The position numbers were made by a program, and so were the translations under genes. DNA of 64,000 nucleotides, from contig JAULJL010000027.1 in assembly GCA_030761205.1 (NCBI GenBank), positions 19,284,501 to 19,348,500 on the forward strand, given 5' to 3'. The DNA is from Fremontodendron californicum (Eukaryota > Streptophyta > Magnoliopsida > Malvales > Malvaceae). Positions 1-10,195 of the stretch are shown piece after piece. Numbering within the stretch: the stretch's first letter is position 1; each line of letters starts with the position of its first letter. Below the pieces are notes generated by a model. That model saw nothing but the letters and a program-made list of their open reading frames with translations. It made no database searches and was not told where the DNA came from.

Positions 1-560
1 TTATTTATGCCACGCGTTTTCCGCATCCAGACAAAGACTCAAACAACGTTCCTCACCTTTCGTAAGCTAAATTATATTAAATATTTTGACGAAAACTTCT
101 TTTTACTACAATTAATTAATTATTATATAAAATAATATAAAAATCTATCATTTTTAAGTATGATTTTGTATAAAATTTTGATGAATTTTACATAATTTTA
201 AACTGTGATCGGTTAATTATAGTGTAGAATATATTTTTTATAATAAAATTTTTGATTGATTTAATATATGAAACAAGTAACATCAATTTCATTAAAAATT
301 TATTTAAAATTTCTTTTAACAATAAAATTAAAATGATTTATATCTTTTATTTATTTTTATAAAAATAGATTAAAAAACTACTCACCTCTTAAAAGAATAC
401 TTTACTTTACACAATAATTTTTTTATATATAAAAAAAAAAAAAAAAAACACACACAAAATTGTTTTTAAAACACTCGTATAATAAATAAATAACCAAAAA
501 ACCACTTTTCTTTTTATTACATTTTTTTTCTTTTCTTTTAGGTATGTCAAATCCTGGTAC
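1..560. other. AT-rich upstream intergenic DNA
   Basis: No gene is supported here. The stretch is strongly AT-rich with an A-run near 430-450 and a CACACACA tract next to it. It would contain the promoter and 5' leader of the small gene at 616, but no clear TATA box or other site stands out from the AT-rich background. Confidence 0.5.
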
Positions 561-615
561 GTATATATGGCAAATGGCAGAATGTCACTCAAACTCATAG
601 AAACTATAATCAGCT

Positions 616-1074
616 ATGATCCACACAATAAGAAATGCTGCTGCGATGACGGCATATCTACCGTTGATCATCACCATCATCATCATTCTCATTCGGGAAT
701 CAAGGGCCAGGGAGCTACGCCCCTCAGATCACGGTCTGGAGTACCAGAGCCTTCCTCCGACGGGGCTCAAGTCACCGCAGATGAGGTCCTTCTTCGGAGC
801 AACGTCCAAGTCTTCTTCCTCTACCTCATCATCGACGCCGTCTACTGTGGCGTTGCCGAAGGCCATGAATTCCAACGACACCTCGTGGTGGGGTGCGGGC
901 AGTAACCGGCGGAGGAGTGATCACGTGAGGCACGTGCTGCTGTTGGGGAGCTTAGTTTGCGGCGTCACAGGTGTGGCATTGTTGGCTGCTTCTGCTTTTA
1001 TTTATGTTATTAAAATTAGATCTTCCACCAATTCCCCTAATACCAACAATAGTTTAGTCCCAATTAGCAACTAA
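616..1074 (+). CDS. Small uncharacterised plant membrane protein
   Basis: The predicted protein has 152 residues. An N-terminal hydrophobic stretch (about residues 13-26, rich in Ile/Leu) is followed by a polar region with DHGLEYQSLPP, a PQMRSFFG motif, a Ser/Thr run and VALPKAMNSNDTSWW. A second strong hydrophobic segment near the C-terminus (about residues 114-133) is followed by a Lys/Arg and a short polar tail. GC content rises sharply over 640-990 compared with the flanks, which supports real coding. The basic stretch RRRSDHVRH precedes the C-terminal segment, as expected for a single membrane anchor with a cytosolic N-terminus. The start is uncertain: another frame is open from before 567 to 905 and encodes a His-rich run (DHHHHHHSHS). 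The true N-terminus could lie in that frame if there is a frameshift or unseen splice. The family resembles short plant tail-anchored proteins of unknown function; I do not assign a function. Confidence 0.6.
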   Translation: MIHTIRNAAAMTAYLPLIITIIIILIRESRARELRPSDHGLEYQSLPPTGLKSPQMRSFFGATSKSSSSTSSSTPSTVALPKAMNSNDTSWWGAGSNRRRSDHVRHVLLLGSLVCGVTGVALLAASAFIYVIKIRSSTNSPNTNNSLVPISN

Positions 1075-3586
1075 TTTTGGGTTTATTGGGAAATTGAATA
1101 ATAGTTAGAAAGATTTGCTAATTGTTAAAGAACCTTAATTAATTTGCTTATATTTCAACAATTAGGGGTAAGTAAGTTATTGTCTTCTGTTATTCTCTTT
1201 TTCTTTTCTATAAAATACATATATTGCTTAGCGAGCTGAAGGGAAATGATTGGAACAAGTTCTGCAATGATATGAGATGATAGATACTGAAGATATTGCT
1301 CTGGTACTCATCTTTAAATATATTTCGGATATAAGTATTAAATATTAATACTTTTAAAAAATGAAAAATTGAGTAATATAGCATAATATAAGAGGTGTTT
1401 AATGGTCAGTTGCGTTTGGATTGGGTCATCTCGGGTCGAAAAAAATTCATGTTATTTTTAAGTTTGAATCATTTTAAATTTAAGTTATTTCAGATTTGAG
1501 TTATCTTGAATTCAAGTCATTTTAAATTGAAATATTCGATTTGCATTCAAATTATTTGAGTTCAGATGATCTCAGTTTCAACTTCAAGTCATTGACTTTA
1601 AAATAAAACAATTGGATCTTGAATTACTTGTTTAGATAAATTAGATTTTATCAATTGTAATTAAGTTGTTTAAAAGTATACATGTTCAAGAGTTAAACTA
1701 TATGCTTGATTTAACAAATCTGGTTTGATCTATGAACAGATTTATTTAAAAGTGCATTTCATTGATTTAAAGCATATTTTTCAATTTTAATTCTTGATAT
1801 CATACAAAATGTTACATATAATATATAATTGTAAAAAATAAATAAAAAATAAAAAATTATTTATGATGTATAATTATATAAATTGAATTTAGTTATAATA
1901 ATATAAAAAATTCAATTATTTCTACTCATAATTAAAAAGATAATCTCCAATAGTTTATAATATATATATATATATATATATGTAAAGAGATTTTAAAAAG
2001 TAACTTAAAGTTATTAAACTTAGTAGGCTCATAATTTAAGTTATATTTATTATTTTAGTAAATTAATATTTAAAAAATAAAATGATGCTTAATCTAATTT
2101 AGGATTGGTTGAAGTTTTTTGAATTCGGATTATTTCGGATTATTTCGGATTTGTGTTAGATGAGTTTATATTCAATTTCTTTTTTATTAAATCAAATTGG
2201 TTCAATTTTGAATCAGCTTTGAAAGCTCTGAAGAATAAAACTGCTTCAAATGTACATTGAAATGGATAAGATGAGATAACCAAGCCATAGGTGTGAGAAT
2301 GATATATCTGAATTTAGGAAACATATTAAATTACATTTTTTAAGCATATTAATTGGACTTTATGATGACTAAGTACTGATGCCTTTGTCTATGTCGGCTG
2401 GTAAAGTGTAATCCAGCTCAACATTTCCATTTAGCCACTAGTTTTGAATTTTGATTTAGATTAGATTAGATTAGATTAGGAGTGTCCATTGCTTTTAGAC
2501 CGTAATTATATAATACGAAAAAAATAATTATATATATGATATAAAATATAATAAAAATATAATATGATTATGATATGAAAATATGAATGTTTTAAAATTT
2601 ATATAATATGAATATTAATATATTAAAATTTATATAAATATATAACATCTTAAATACAATTATGACACGATTGCTTTCAATATCAGCTTCAAATAGTGCT
2701 CTAAAAAGTATTTTTGTTACATTTTCTATAAATTTGATTTGTTCATGTTACCCTTTCTTTTTAACTTTTAAGAAAAACCTCCATCCATGAATTAAAAACT
2801 ACCGTGCATTTGGTTTGCTGCTCACATCTGCCTCCTTTTAGAAGTGGTTACTTTAGGGAGCAATTCAAATCTTGCTATGATTTTTTTTTTTTTCTTTTCC
2901 TTTTTTACTAAATAAAAAGTTGAAAAGCTAACTAGACCTTGTCACGGGTTGGATCGCAATTCGATTTTTTTTTTTTTTTCTTATCTTGGATCGGCTCAAG
3001 CCGACCCATCGGCCCATATTTATTGTTTACATATATTAAAAAATTATTTTTAAATTATTTTTATATATTTTATAATTAAATTTAAAAAATAATATTTTTC
3101 TTATTGTGTGGACAATAATTTAGATCAGTCTGAATTACTAAAATACATATCCAAGCCTGGCCGTATGCTGCCCGATCGCAGGTTTAATGCTAACTGATTG
3201 GGTAAATTCATAAACCTCCCTAAGATTTAGGGGAATTTCCTCTTACCCTTTTATAGTTTGAAAATTGTTACCTTATCCTTTTGTGGTTTGATAAAAAAAA
3301 AAAAAAGGCTAATTCTCTTGATGTGTTTGATAATTGAATAATTTTAAATTAAAAACAAATATGTCATTTGTAAACTATTGTTAATTTCCATAATCAGTGT
3401 TCAATTCATAACTACCTCAAGTACCCAAAAAAAAAATTATTAGTTATTTATTTTTTATCTTCATTCTTTTTTTTATCTAACATCGTTTTTAACAAAAAAA
3501 TAAAATTATGAAAATTTAATTAATTTTAACGTTAACTTTAACTACAATCCAATTAAAATTTAATAAGTTATATTCTAATTATAATA
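1075..3586. other. AT-rich intergenic DNA with simple repeats
   Basis: No coding region is convincing. It contains a diffuse low-complexity block at 1400-1800 rich in variants of TCAAGT/TTTAAAT, a (TA)n microsatellite at about 1956-1981, a (TTAGA)n microsatellite at about 2455-2480, and poly-T runs near 2880 and 2965. The last few hundred bases (about 3200-3430) look like degraded dispersed-repeat DNA. Confidence 0.5.
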
Positions 3587-3778
3587 TCTACTATATATAA
3601 TTTTGAGTCTTTAGGACTTAAGGGGTTTTTTTGAAATATGCTAGGGACAATCTTGTCCAACTATTTAACGTAAAAATAAAATAAAATTGGACTACTCCGT
3701 GCTTTGCTCGAGTTTTTTTAGATTTTTTTATTTTTTTTTAATTTTTTAATTTTATTTTTAAATAATTTATTTTAAAAG

Positions 3779-4720
3779 GTTGGTTTGTAGGATAATTCAC
3801 ATGTCAATTTAAGATCCGTATCTGACCCGTTTGGAGAAAACAAAAATTATTTTATTAATCATTTTTAGTTTTTATTTTATTTTTAAATGATGTATTTAAA
3901 GGGATTGGTCCACACATTGATTCGCGTGTCGATTTAGGATCTGTAGTTGATCCACATCTTAAAAAATTAAAAAAAAAAAATTATTTTAAATAATGTATTT
4001 AAAAGGGTTGGTCCGCACGTTGATTCGCATGTCGATTTAAGATTCGTACCTGATCCCCTCAGGAAAAATAATTAAAAATAATTATTTTATTAATTATTTT
4101 TATTAATTTTTTATTTTTAAATGATGTATTTAAAGGAGTTGGTCTATACGTTGGCTCGCGAGTCGATTTAAGATCCGTACTCGGCATGCTTGATAAATAA
4201 AATTATTTTATTTTTGAATTATGTATTTAAAGGGTTGGCCCACACGTTCACTCGCAGGTCGATTTAAAATCCGTACCAAACTCTCTCGGAAAAAAAAAAA
4301 AAGAATTTATTTTATTAATTATTTTTAATTATTTTAGTGTTTAGTATTTTATTTATAAATGATACATTTAAAATGGTTAATCCGTACGTTGACTCGCGGG
4401 TCGATTTACGATTCGTACCTGACCCTCATGAAAAAAGTTTAAAAAAAGAAATTTATTTTATTAATTTATTTATTTATTTATTTTATTTATAAATAATGTA
4501 TTTAAAAGGATTAATCCGCACGTTGACTCGAGGGTCGATTTAGGATCCATATCCGACTGACTCGGGAAAAAAGTTAAAAAAATGAATTTATTTTATTAAT
4601 TAGTATTTTATTTTATTTTTAAATAATGTATTTAAAAGGATTGGTCCACACGTTAATTCGCGGGTTGATTTAGGATCCGTATCCGACCCGCTTGGGAAAA
4701 GAAGTTTAAAAAAATGAAAA
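3779..4720. repeat. Tandem repeat, about 95-140-bp units, in Helitron interior
   Basis: Eight diverged units begin near 3779, 3904, 4008, 4139, 4234, 4376, 4507 and 4639. Each has a GC-richer core of the type GTTGACTCGCGGGTCGATTT followed by an AGATCCGTA motif and a CTCGG-like end, separated by AT-rich spacers of variable length. Single further units lie at about 5098-5150 and 9157-9215, inside the related elements. Internal minisatellites of this kind are common in non-autonomous Helitrons. Confidence 0.8.
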
Positions 4721-5251
4721 AAAACGAACTTGTTGCTAACCTATTTGAAAAAATAGATCCTACGAGAGAATAAAATACGAACCATGATTTTATTTTCTTA
4801 TTTATTATTTTTTACCTCCTATAAATAAAAATATACAATATACAATAAGGCCTAAATATTATTAAAAAAATACATATAAATAATATTTGAAAATGCATTT
4901 GTATTACTTAATTTATAAATAATTAATTATCATAAACTTAATTTTCACAATTAATAAAATATTATTATACTATTATTATTATAATTTTAAAAAATTTAAA
5001 AAATTATTATTATTTAATAAAATATCATTTTAAATTAATTAAAATTTTATAAAAACATTTTAAAAGTATCCCAGCGAAAAAAAGGAAAAAAATATAATCG
5101 CACGTTGACTCACGAGTTGATTTAAGATCCGAACCCGACCCGCTTTGAAAAAAAAGTTTTAAAAAGGAAAAAAATAAACTTGCTGCTAACCTATGTGAGA
5201 AAATAGATCCTACGAGAGAATAAAATACAAAGCAAGATTTTATTTTCTTAT

Positions 5252-5460
5252 GGGATAATGTCATGAATAGCCCCTGAAATTTATTAAATTTGTCAATGTG
5301 GTACCTGTACTTTTAAAATGTCTATTTTGGTACTTAACGTTTTCACTTCGTTTGATATTGTAGTACCTGTCAGTAACACCGTTAAATATTGATGACGTGA
5401 TTTTTGTATCCAATAAAAACTTGACACGTGACATCATATAATGATGCCACGTGTATTATT
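5252..5460 (+). repeat. MULE left terminal inverted repeat
   Basis: The first 65 bp or so match the complement of 8394-8458 with few changes. Beyond that the two ends share blocks (GTACCTGT, GTTAAATAT-GATGA, CACGTG-type ends) with indels. Confidence 0.8.
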
Positions 5461-5659
5461 AAATAAATTTATTATTTTAATTAAAAAATTAAAATTATTT
5501 TTGTCTTTTACATGTGGCACCACAGAGTGATGCCACGTGTAATAATAATAAAAAATTATTACTTTAATTTTTTTATTTTTTTTATTTTTTTCTCTCTCCA
5601 CCTTTTAATTTTAATAAATATTTTTAACAAATAATAAAATATTTTACATTAATATTTAA

Positions 5660-5957
5660 CCGCCAAATAAAATGCGTCCCACGCCGAAATATCACAAGTA
5701 CCACCTCGTCCCGGACCATCGCAAGGAAAACTATAACCGAAATCCTTTTTATCCGGCATTAACTTGGAATCGCGCGCATCTAAAGCACCTTTTACTAAGA
5801 TCAATGTAGTTGTATGTAAACCTAGAGCAATAGCATGATGAACCAAGAAGTCTCCAGGACCTATTGTTCAGAATAGTGAATTACTATTTTCATTAACAGC
5901 ATTTAACCAGCCAGGCAACCATATGCTTCGACCCGCATTGAATGCTGGGCCATTCGT
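5660..5957 (-). pseudogene. psaB: psaB fragment (plastid-derived)
   Basis: Read on the minus strand this gives diagnostic photosystem I P700 apoprotein A2 sequence: [19 protein letters not shown], then GPGDF, LVHHAIALGLHTTTL, ILVKGALDAR, SKLMPDKKDFGYSFPCDGPG and GGTCDISAWDAFYLA. It covers only about 100 of the roughly 734 residues of PsaB. The frame shifts near 5860, between the two halves. It has no start or stop of its own and lies inside the Mutator-like element, so it is a nuclear plastid-DNA copy and not a working gene. Confidence 0.9.
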
Positions 5958-6094
5958 TGAAGAGTATCCTACTTTCACGCAATTCACAGGGTTCAACAAG
6001 CAATCGATATTTCACGATCAAGGGTGTAGTACTATTTGTAGTAGCGGTCCTTATATATCGTATTAACAATTGAAATATGGTCGAAAGAAAAGGA

Positions 6095-6135
6095 ACTAAT
6101 AAAGAGACCTGCGATCCCATAGAAAGTATGCGCGG
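6095..6135 (-). pseudogene. ycf4: ycf4 fragment (plastid-derived)
   Basis: The minus strand encodes FYGIAGLFISS, a run found in the N-terminal membrane region of the photosystem I assembly protein Ycf4. The flanking bases do not continue as ycf4 in one frame. The identification rests on about 11 residues recalled from the family, so it is tentative. Confidence 0.5.
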
Positions 6136-6164
6136 ATTCACAAAAATCCAGTGGTACCCATTTT

Positions 6165-6225
6165 ATGACAACTTTCAGCAGCTTTCCCTCTATTTTTGTG
6201 CCTTTAGTAGGCCTAGTATTTCCGG
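6165..6225 (+). pseudogene. psaI: psaI 5' fragment (plastid-derived)
   Basis: Starting at ATG 6165 the frame reads MTTFSSFPSIFVPLVGLVFP, the N-terminal part of the 36-residue photosystem I subunit VIII. It stops matching abruptly at 6225, where petD-region sequence follows shortly after. psaI and ycf4 are neighbours on the same strand in plastid genomes; here they lie on opposite strands, so the order is rearranged. Confidence 0.8.
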
Positions 6226-6260
6226 TAGTTGAAGGGAACTCCCCGAAGAGAAAATGGATT

Positions 6261-7009
6261 ATGGGAGTGTGTGACTTGAACTATTGATTGGGCCGTGCAG
6301 AAATATGCCTTTATCTGCTATATTGGAATTCACAACCAAATGTGTCTTTGTTCCAACCACCGTGTAAGCCCCATACAAAGGATAGGCTGGTTCGCTTGAA
6401 GAGAATCTTTTCTATGATCAGACCTGACGATGTCGTGTATAAACAGGGCTCCGTAAGATCCAGTAGAATAAGTGATTTGGCATAACCCAAATTAGATTTT
6501 AGTTTTTTTTTTTTTTTTTTTACTTTCTTAATAGTATGAAAATGCATTCATTTCTTCTGCATCAACCCGATTTAATTATACTATCGGAGTGAAACAAGGG
6601 ATCTAAAGAAGAGTAAAGGCTAGACTATATTAGTAACAAGTAAATCCTTTGTATGTAAAAAATCTCGATATATTTTTGGGATAAAGATGAATCGCAAGGC
6701 CTAAGACGACCCAGAAAGCACTTGATCACGATCAACTTTGTACGCCTACTTGGGTATTGAGCATTTACCTGTAAAAATGGAATTCCTTGGAATGTATAGT
6801 TGCAACTTCGTAAAATGGAATCGGGTAACTTTTTTCTTACATATGGAATCATTCATATATGTGTGGATAACATATAGATTTATTTTATAGGTATCCGTTT
6901 GTATCCATTTGATTCGATTGATTTTTGCTTGAGCCGGATGATGAAAAATTATCATGTCCGGTTCCCTCGGGGGATGGATCTAGAAAAATTCACCTATCCT
7001 AATAACAAA
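6261..7009 (+). pseudogene. petD: petD exon 1 and complete group II intron (plastid-derived)
   Basis: ATGGGAGT (6261-6268) matches the very short first exon of petD (cytochrome b6f subunit IV). A group II intron start, GTGTGACTTG, follows. A domain V hairpin lies at 6931-6964: GAGCCGGATGATGAAAAATT paired with ATCATGTCCGGTTC. The intron ends at about 7003 with CACCTATCCTAAT, and exon 2 begins AACAAA before similarity stops. The implied intron of about 735 bp is of normal petD size. A poly-T run near 6502 and the loss of exon 2 show it is a dead copy. Exon 1 and domain V are seen directly; assignment to petD is from family knowledge. Confidence 0.7.
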
Positions 7010-8260
7010 GCGATTATTGTATATAAAGGGACCTTTTGTCGAACAGGGGAATTGGGCGTAATCAAGATAGGATCACAAGATAGGAGCATAAAAAATCCTG
7101 AAAATTAGAGCCTTGCCACCTTTTGTCAGAAGACTTGTGTTATAGGAGTTTTGATAGATAGGGTTCGACAAAAGGACAGAATTTATGGGAACAAATAAAA
7201 AACAAATAGCGGTAGGGATGGATATATCAGAAAACTGGACTTTTTTTATTCTTCCCTAATTTTTTTTTGTTTGGCTTTTTTGGAAAACAAAATACAAAAA
7301 AATGGGCATTTTATGTTATGGCGGATCAGCGAATTATTGGGCCGAGCTGGATTTGAACCAGCGTAGACTTTGGTCTACTCTTTACTCAAGTTCCCAAGAA
7401 ACATTTCATTGATTCATTCTTCTTTTATTGATTTAAATTTTCTTAATTCTTTATTCAATTCAAAATTAGGACATAAATGAAATGTGAAATTCTTGAGTAG
7501 TCTACTTCCCCTCGAATGATGAATCCTCTTAAATTAAAGGAGTGTCATAAGGGATTTACTTGTCTATGTACCCTTCCATTCGATCTCTTAGGTCCTGCCT
7601 CGACGGTTATACCACGATGCCCTTAAATTAAAGCCTAAGCCTATATGCAATGTATAGACTCCTGCAACCATGACATATTTGTTTACTTGAACATAATTTC
7701 ATTTCTTTCTAAAAGAACTAAAAGAAATGAGAATGGTTAATTCCACAAAAGAAAGAAGTCTTTTTTTCACGAGGTACAACTCAAAATTCCTAGTTATTTA
7801 TTTTTACTGACTCGACCATAGACCAATTCCTTTTTTATTTGGGAGTATTGAATACACCCATAATTCTGAGCTTCATGTTACTCTTCCCAAGAGACATGTC
7901 ATGTCAAATCCAGGGCATCCCAATTCGATTGAATGGGATGACAGTTTCTCATTTTTTAATAAATATTTTTTAAAAATTAAATAATAAATTTATTTTATTT
8001 TATATTTTGATTTTTATAATTTTAAAAAAAAAAATTTAAAAAAAATTCAGAAATTATAAATTTTTTAACAAGTAATTTTAAAATGTTTTATATTTTAAAA
8101 TAATTTTAGTTAAATATTTTATTTTATTTTTTAATTTTTTAAGTATTTTTTAATTTTCTTAAAAAATTTAATTAAAAAACATATTTAATTTTTAAAAATA
8201 TAATTTTAAATATTTTAAAATTTTTTAAAATTTGTTTTTACAAAAATTCAGATATTAATT
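7010..8260. other. Further plastid-like and unassigned DNA inside the MULE
   Basis: 7010-7930 has a plastid-like base composition, including blocks such as GGACCTTTTGTCGAACAGGG and CCATTCGATCTCTTAGGTCC. I could not assign these to a named plastid locus apart from the trnY fragment. 7950-8260 is very AT-rich filler leading into the right terminal repeat. Confidence 0.4.
7338..7368 (-). pseudogene. trnY-GUA: trnY-GUA 3' part (plastid-derived)
   Basis: The plus strand reads TGGGCCGAGCTGGATTTGAA then CCAGCGTAGAC, the complement of the T-arm and acceptor 3' half of plastid tRNA-Tyr, including the GGTTCAAATCC T-loop. The anticodon half is missing: unrelated sequence begins after 7368. No functional tRNA can be made. 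Confidence 0.75.
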
Positions 8261-8264
8261 TCTA

Positions 8265-8458
8265 AAAAATTAGGTGTTGCCATGTGTCATCACATGATTG
8301 ATCAATGCCACATCATCATCTATATTTAATGGTATTAGGTCAAGGTACTATATTGATACACGGTTTGATAGTACAGGTACCACATTGAACATTTTTAAAG
8401 TATAAGTACCACATTGACAAATTTGATAAACTTCAGGGGCTATTCATGACATTATCCC
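8265..8458 (-). repeat. MULE right terminal inverted repeat
   Basis: It ends in CTATTCATGACATTATCCC, the complement of the left end, immediately followed by the second TTTTCTTAT target duplicate at 8459-8467. Confidence 0.8.
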
Positions 8459-8783
8459 TTTTCTTATTTATTATTTTTTACCTTCTATAAATAAAACCAT
8501 ACACTATAAAATAAAGTTTAAATATTTTTCAAAAATACATATAAATAACATTTTAAAATGCATTTATATTATGTAATTTATAAATAAAGAAATTTCATAA
8601 ATTTAATTTTCATAATTAACAAATATAATTATATCAATATTATAACAATTTAAAAATATAATATTTAAATAAATTATTATTATTTAATAAAATATAAATT
8701 AAAACTAATTTTTATTATTAATTAATTTAAAAAATTATTAAATTTTTTTAAAAGTACTGGACGAAGCGAGGACTTTATTCTAG

Positions 8784-9633
8784 TCTTCTATTCTAATTTT
8801 TGAGTCCTTCGGAACAAAAGAGGTATTTTTAAAATGTTTTGAGTAGTTTGATTGATTTTATTTTGTATGTTAGGGGAGAGAAAAGAGAGAATAAGAGGGG
8901 ACAGAAAAAGAAGAGAAAAAAATTAAAGAGAAATGTTTTTTTTCCTTTTGTTATTATTATTTTAATTTTATTATTTTCAAAAAAAAATTTAATAAGTATA
9001 TATTTTGTTTATTTTTAAATATATTTTTTATTTTTGTGTATTAAAAAATATAAATATATTTATTTTTTTATTATTTTAAAGAATAATTATTGTTTAAAAA
9101 TAATTATAAAAATTGATTTATCACTTTTTATTTTATTTTAAATGATATATTTAAAAGGGTTAGTCCGCATGTTGACTCGTGGATCGATTTAAGATCCGTA
9201 CCCACCTTGCTCGGAAAAAAAAGTTAAAAAAGAAAAAAATGAACTTGCTGCTAACTAATGTGAGAAAATCGATCTTACGAGACAATGAAATACAAACCAT
9301 AATTTTATTTTTTTTATTTTTTATTTATTTTCTTTTATAAATAAAAATATATAGTATATAATAAGATCTAAATATTTTTCAAAAATACATATAAATAACA
9401 TTTGAAAATGTGTTTGTATTATGTAATTTATAAATAGACAATTATCATAAATTTAATTTTTATAATTAAAAAATATTATTATATTATTATTATTATAATT
9501 TAAAATAGAATAATTAAATAATTAATTATTATTTTATAAATTATAAATGATAAACTAAAATTAATTATTAATTAATTATAAAATTATTAAAAAAATTAAA
9601 AATACCCAAGCAAAAGCGGGGTCTTTTTTCTAG
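8784..9633 (+). mobile_element. Second Helitron-like element, head to tail with the first
   Basis: It starts TCTTCTATTCTAATTTTTGA directly after the CTAG end of the previous element. It carries one copy of the internal repeat core (9157-9215) and the same 3' region (CTTGCTGCTAAC, GTGAGAAAATCGATC, CATATAAATAACA). It ends CCCAAGCAAAAGCGGGG then TCTTTTTTCTAG before T, a hairpin plus CTAG terminus. The element is about 850 bp and has no coding capacity. Confidence 0.6.
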
Positions 9634-10140
9634 TTTAAATTAAAATTTGAGTTCTACTAAAAGAGGAAAAGAGAATAAGAAAGGAGAAAGAGGAAATAAG
9701 AAGAGGAAAAAAAAAATGTCTCCAATTTAGTAGTAATCGAGAATATTCTTTCAAGTTTTAAAACATTGAAAAATAAAAAATTATTTGATATTAAGGTTGC
9801 AATAAAACACAGTTTTAAGTTAAAAATCCATTTTCACCCCAATCCTAAATAAGCAAGTTGGATTTAACTAACCTGCTCAAGAGTTGAGTAACCTACCCGA
9901 CTTGAATTGAGTTGAACTTGAATAAAAAATTTTGTAATTCGACTTGACTCACCTCGAATTACTATTCATTAAATAAAAAAATATTTTTTATTTAAATTTA
10001 ATTATAAAAAATATTTTAATAATTTATGAACAGTAAAATGATACCGATGGCCCGGACCCAGCCCAAAACAAGCTTGGACAAGGAAAAAAAAAATCAGGAC
10101 CACGGCCCGATCCATGTGTAGGTCTAGTTTCAGCTTTCAA
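9634..10140. other. Intergenic DNA downstream of the AGD12-like gene
   Basis: AT-rich sequence with a dispersed-repeat feel (GACTTGAATTGAGTTGAACTTG; CCCGGACCCAGCCC). No gene is seen. The 3' UTR of the minus-strand gene probably begins at about 10150. Confidence 0.45.
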
Positions 10141-10195
10141 CTCCATATGAACAAATCAACAAACTATTACAGAAATTATTACATAATACATATAC

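Larger units (their letters stand above)
5252..8458. mobile_element. Mutator-like element (Pack-MULE type) carrying plastid DNA
   Basis: The ends are inverted repeats: the left starts GGGATAATGTCATGAATAGC and the right is its complement, with near identity over about 65 bp and recognisable similarity over about 200 bp. Both ends are flanked by the same 9-bp direct repeat TTTTCTTAT (5243-5251 and 8459-8467), the target-site length of Mutator elements. A related host repeat at about 4730-4900 has the same flanking sequence with only one TTTTCTTAT (4793-4801), which serves as a paralogous empty site. No transposase is visible. The roughly 2.6 kb between the terminal repeats is largely plastid-derived fragments. 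Confidence 0.85.
3587..8783 (+). mobile_element. Helitron-like element(s) with tandem repeats, split by a MULE
   Basis: The left end begins TCTACTATATATAATTTTG and the right end reads GGACGAAGCGAGG then ACTTTATTCTAG. That is a degenerate hairpin followed by CTAG before a T, as expected at Helitron termini. A related degenerate end (CCCAGCGAAAAAAAGG) sits inside near 5073-5090, so this is probably two related copies joined head to tail, the second lacking its 5' part. There is no Rep/helicase coding, so the element is non-autonomous. Bases 5243-8467 are a later Mutator-like insertion with its target duplication. Boundaries rest on short terminal motifs and similarity to the neighbour at 8784-9633. 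Confidence 0.55.

Noticed and set aside
5640..7950. Functional plastid genes or a contiguous plastid genome segment
   Set aside because: All fragments are partial, in changed order and orientation, and bounded by a transposon with a target duplication.
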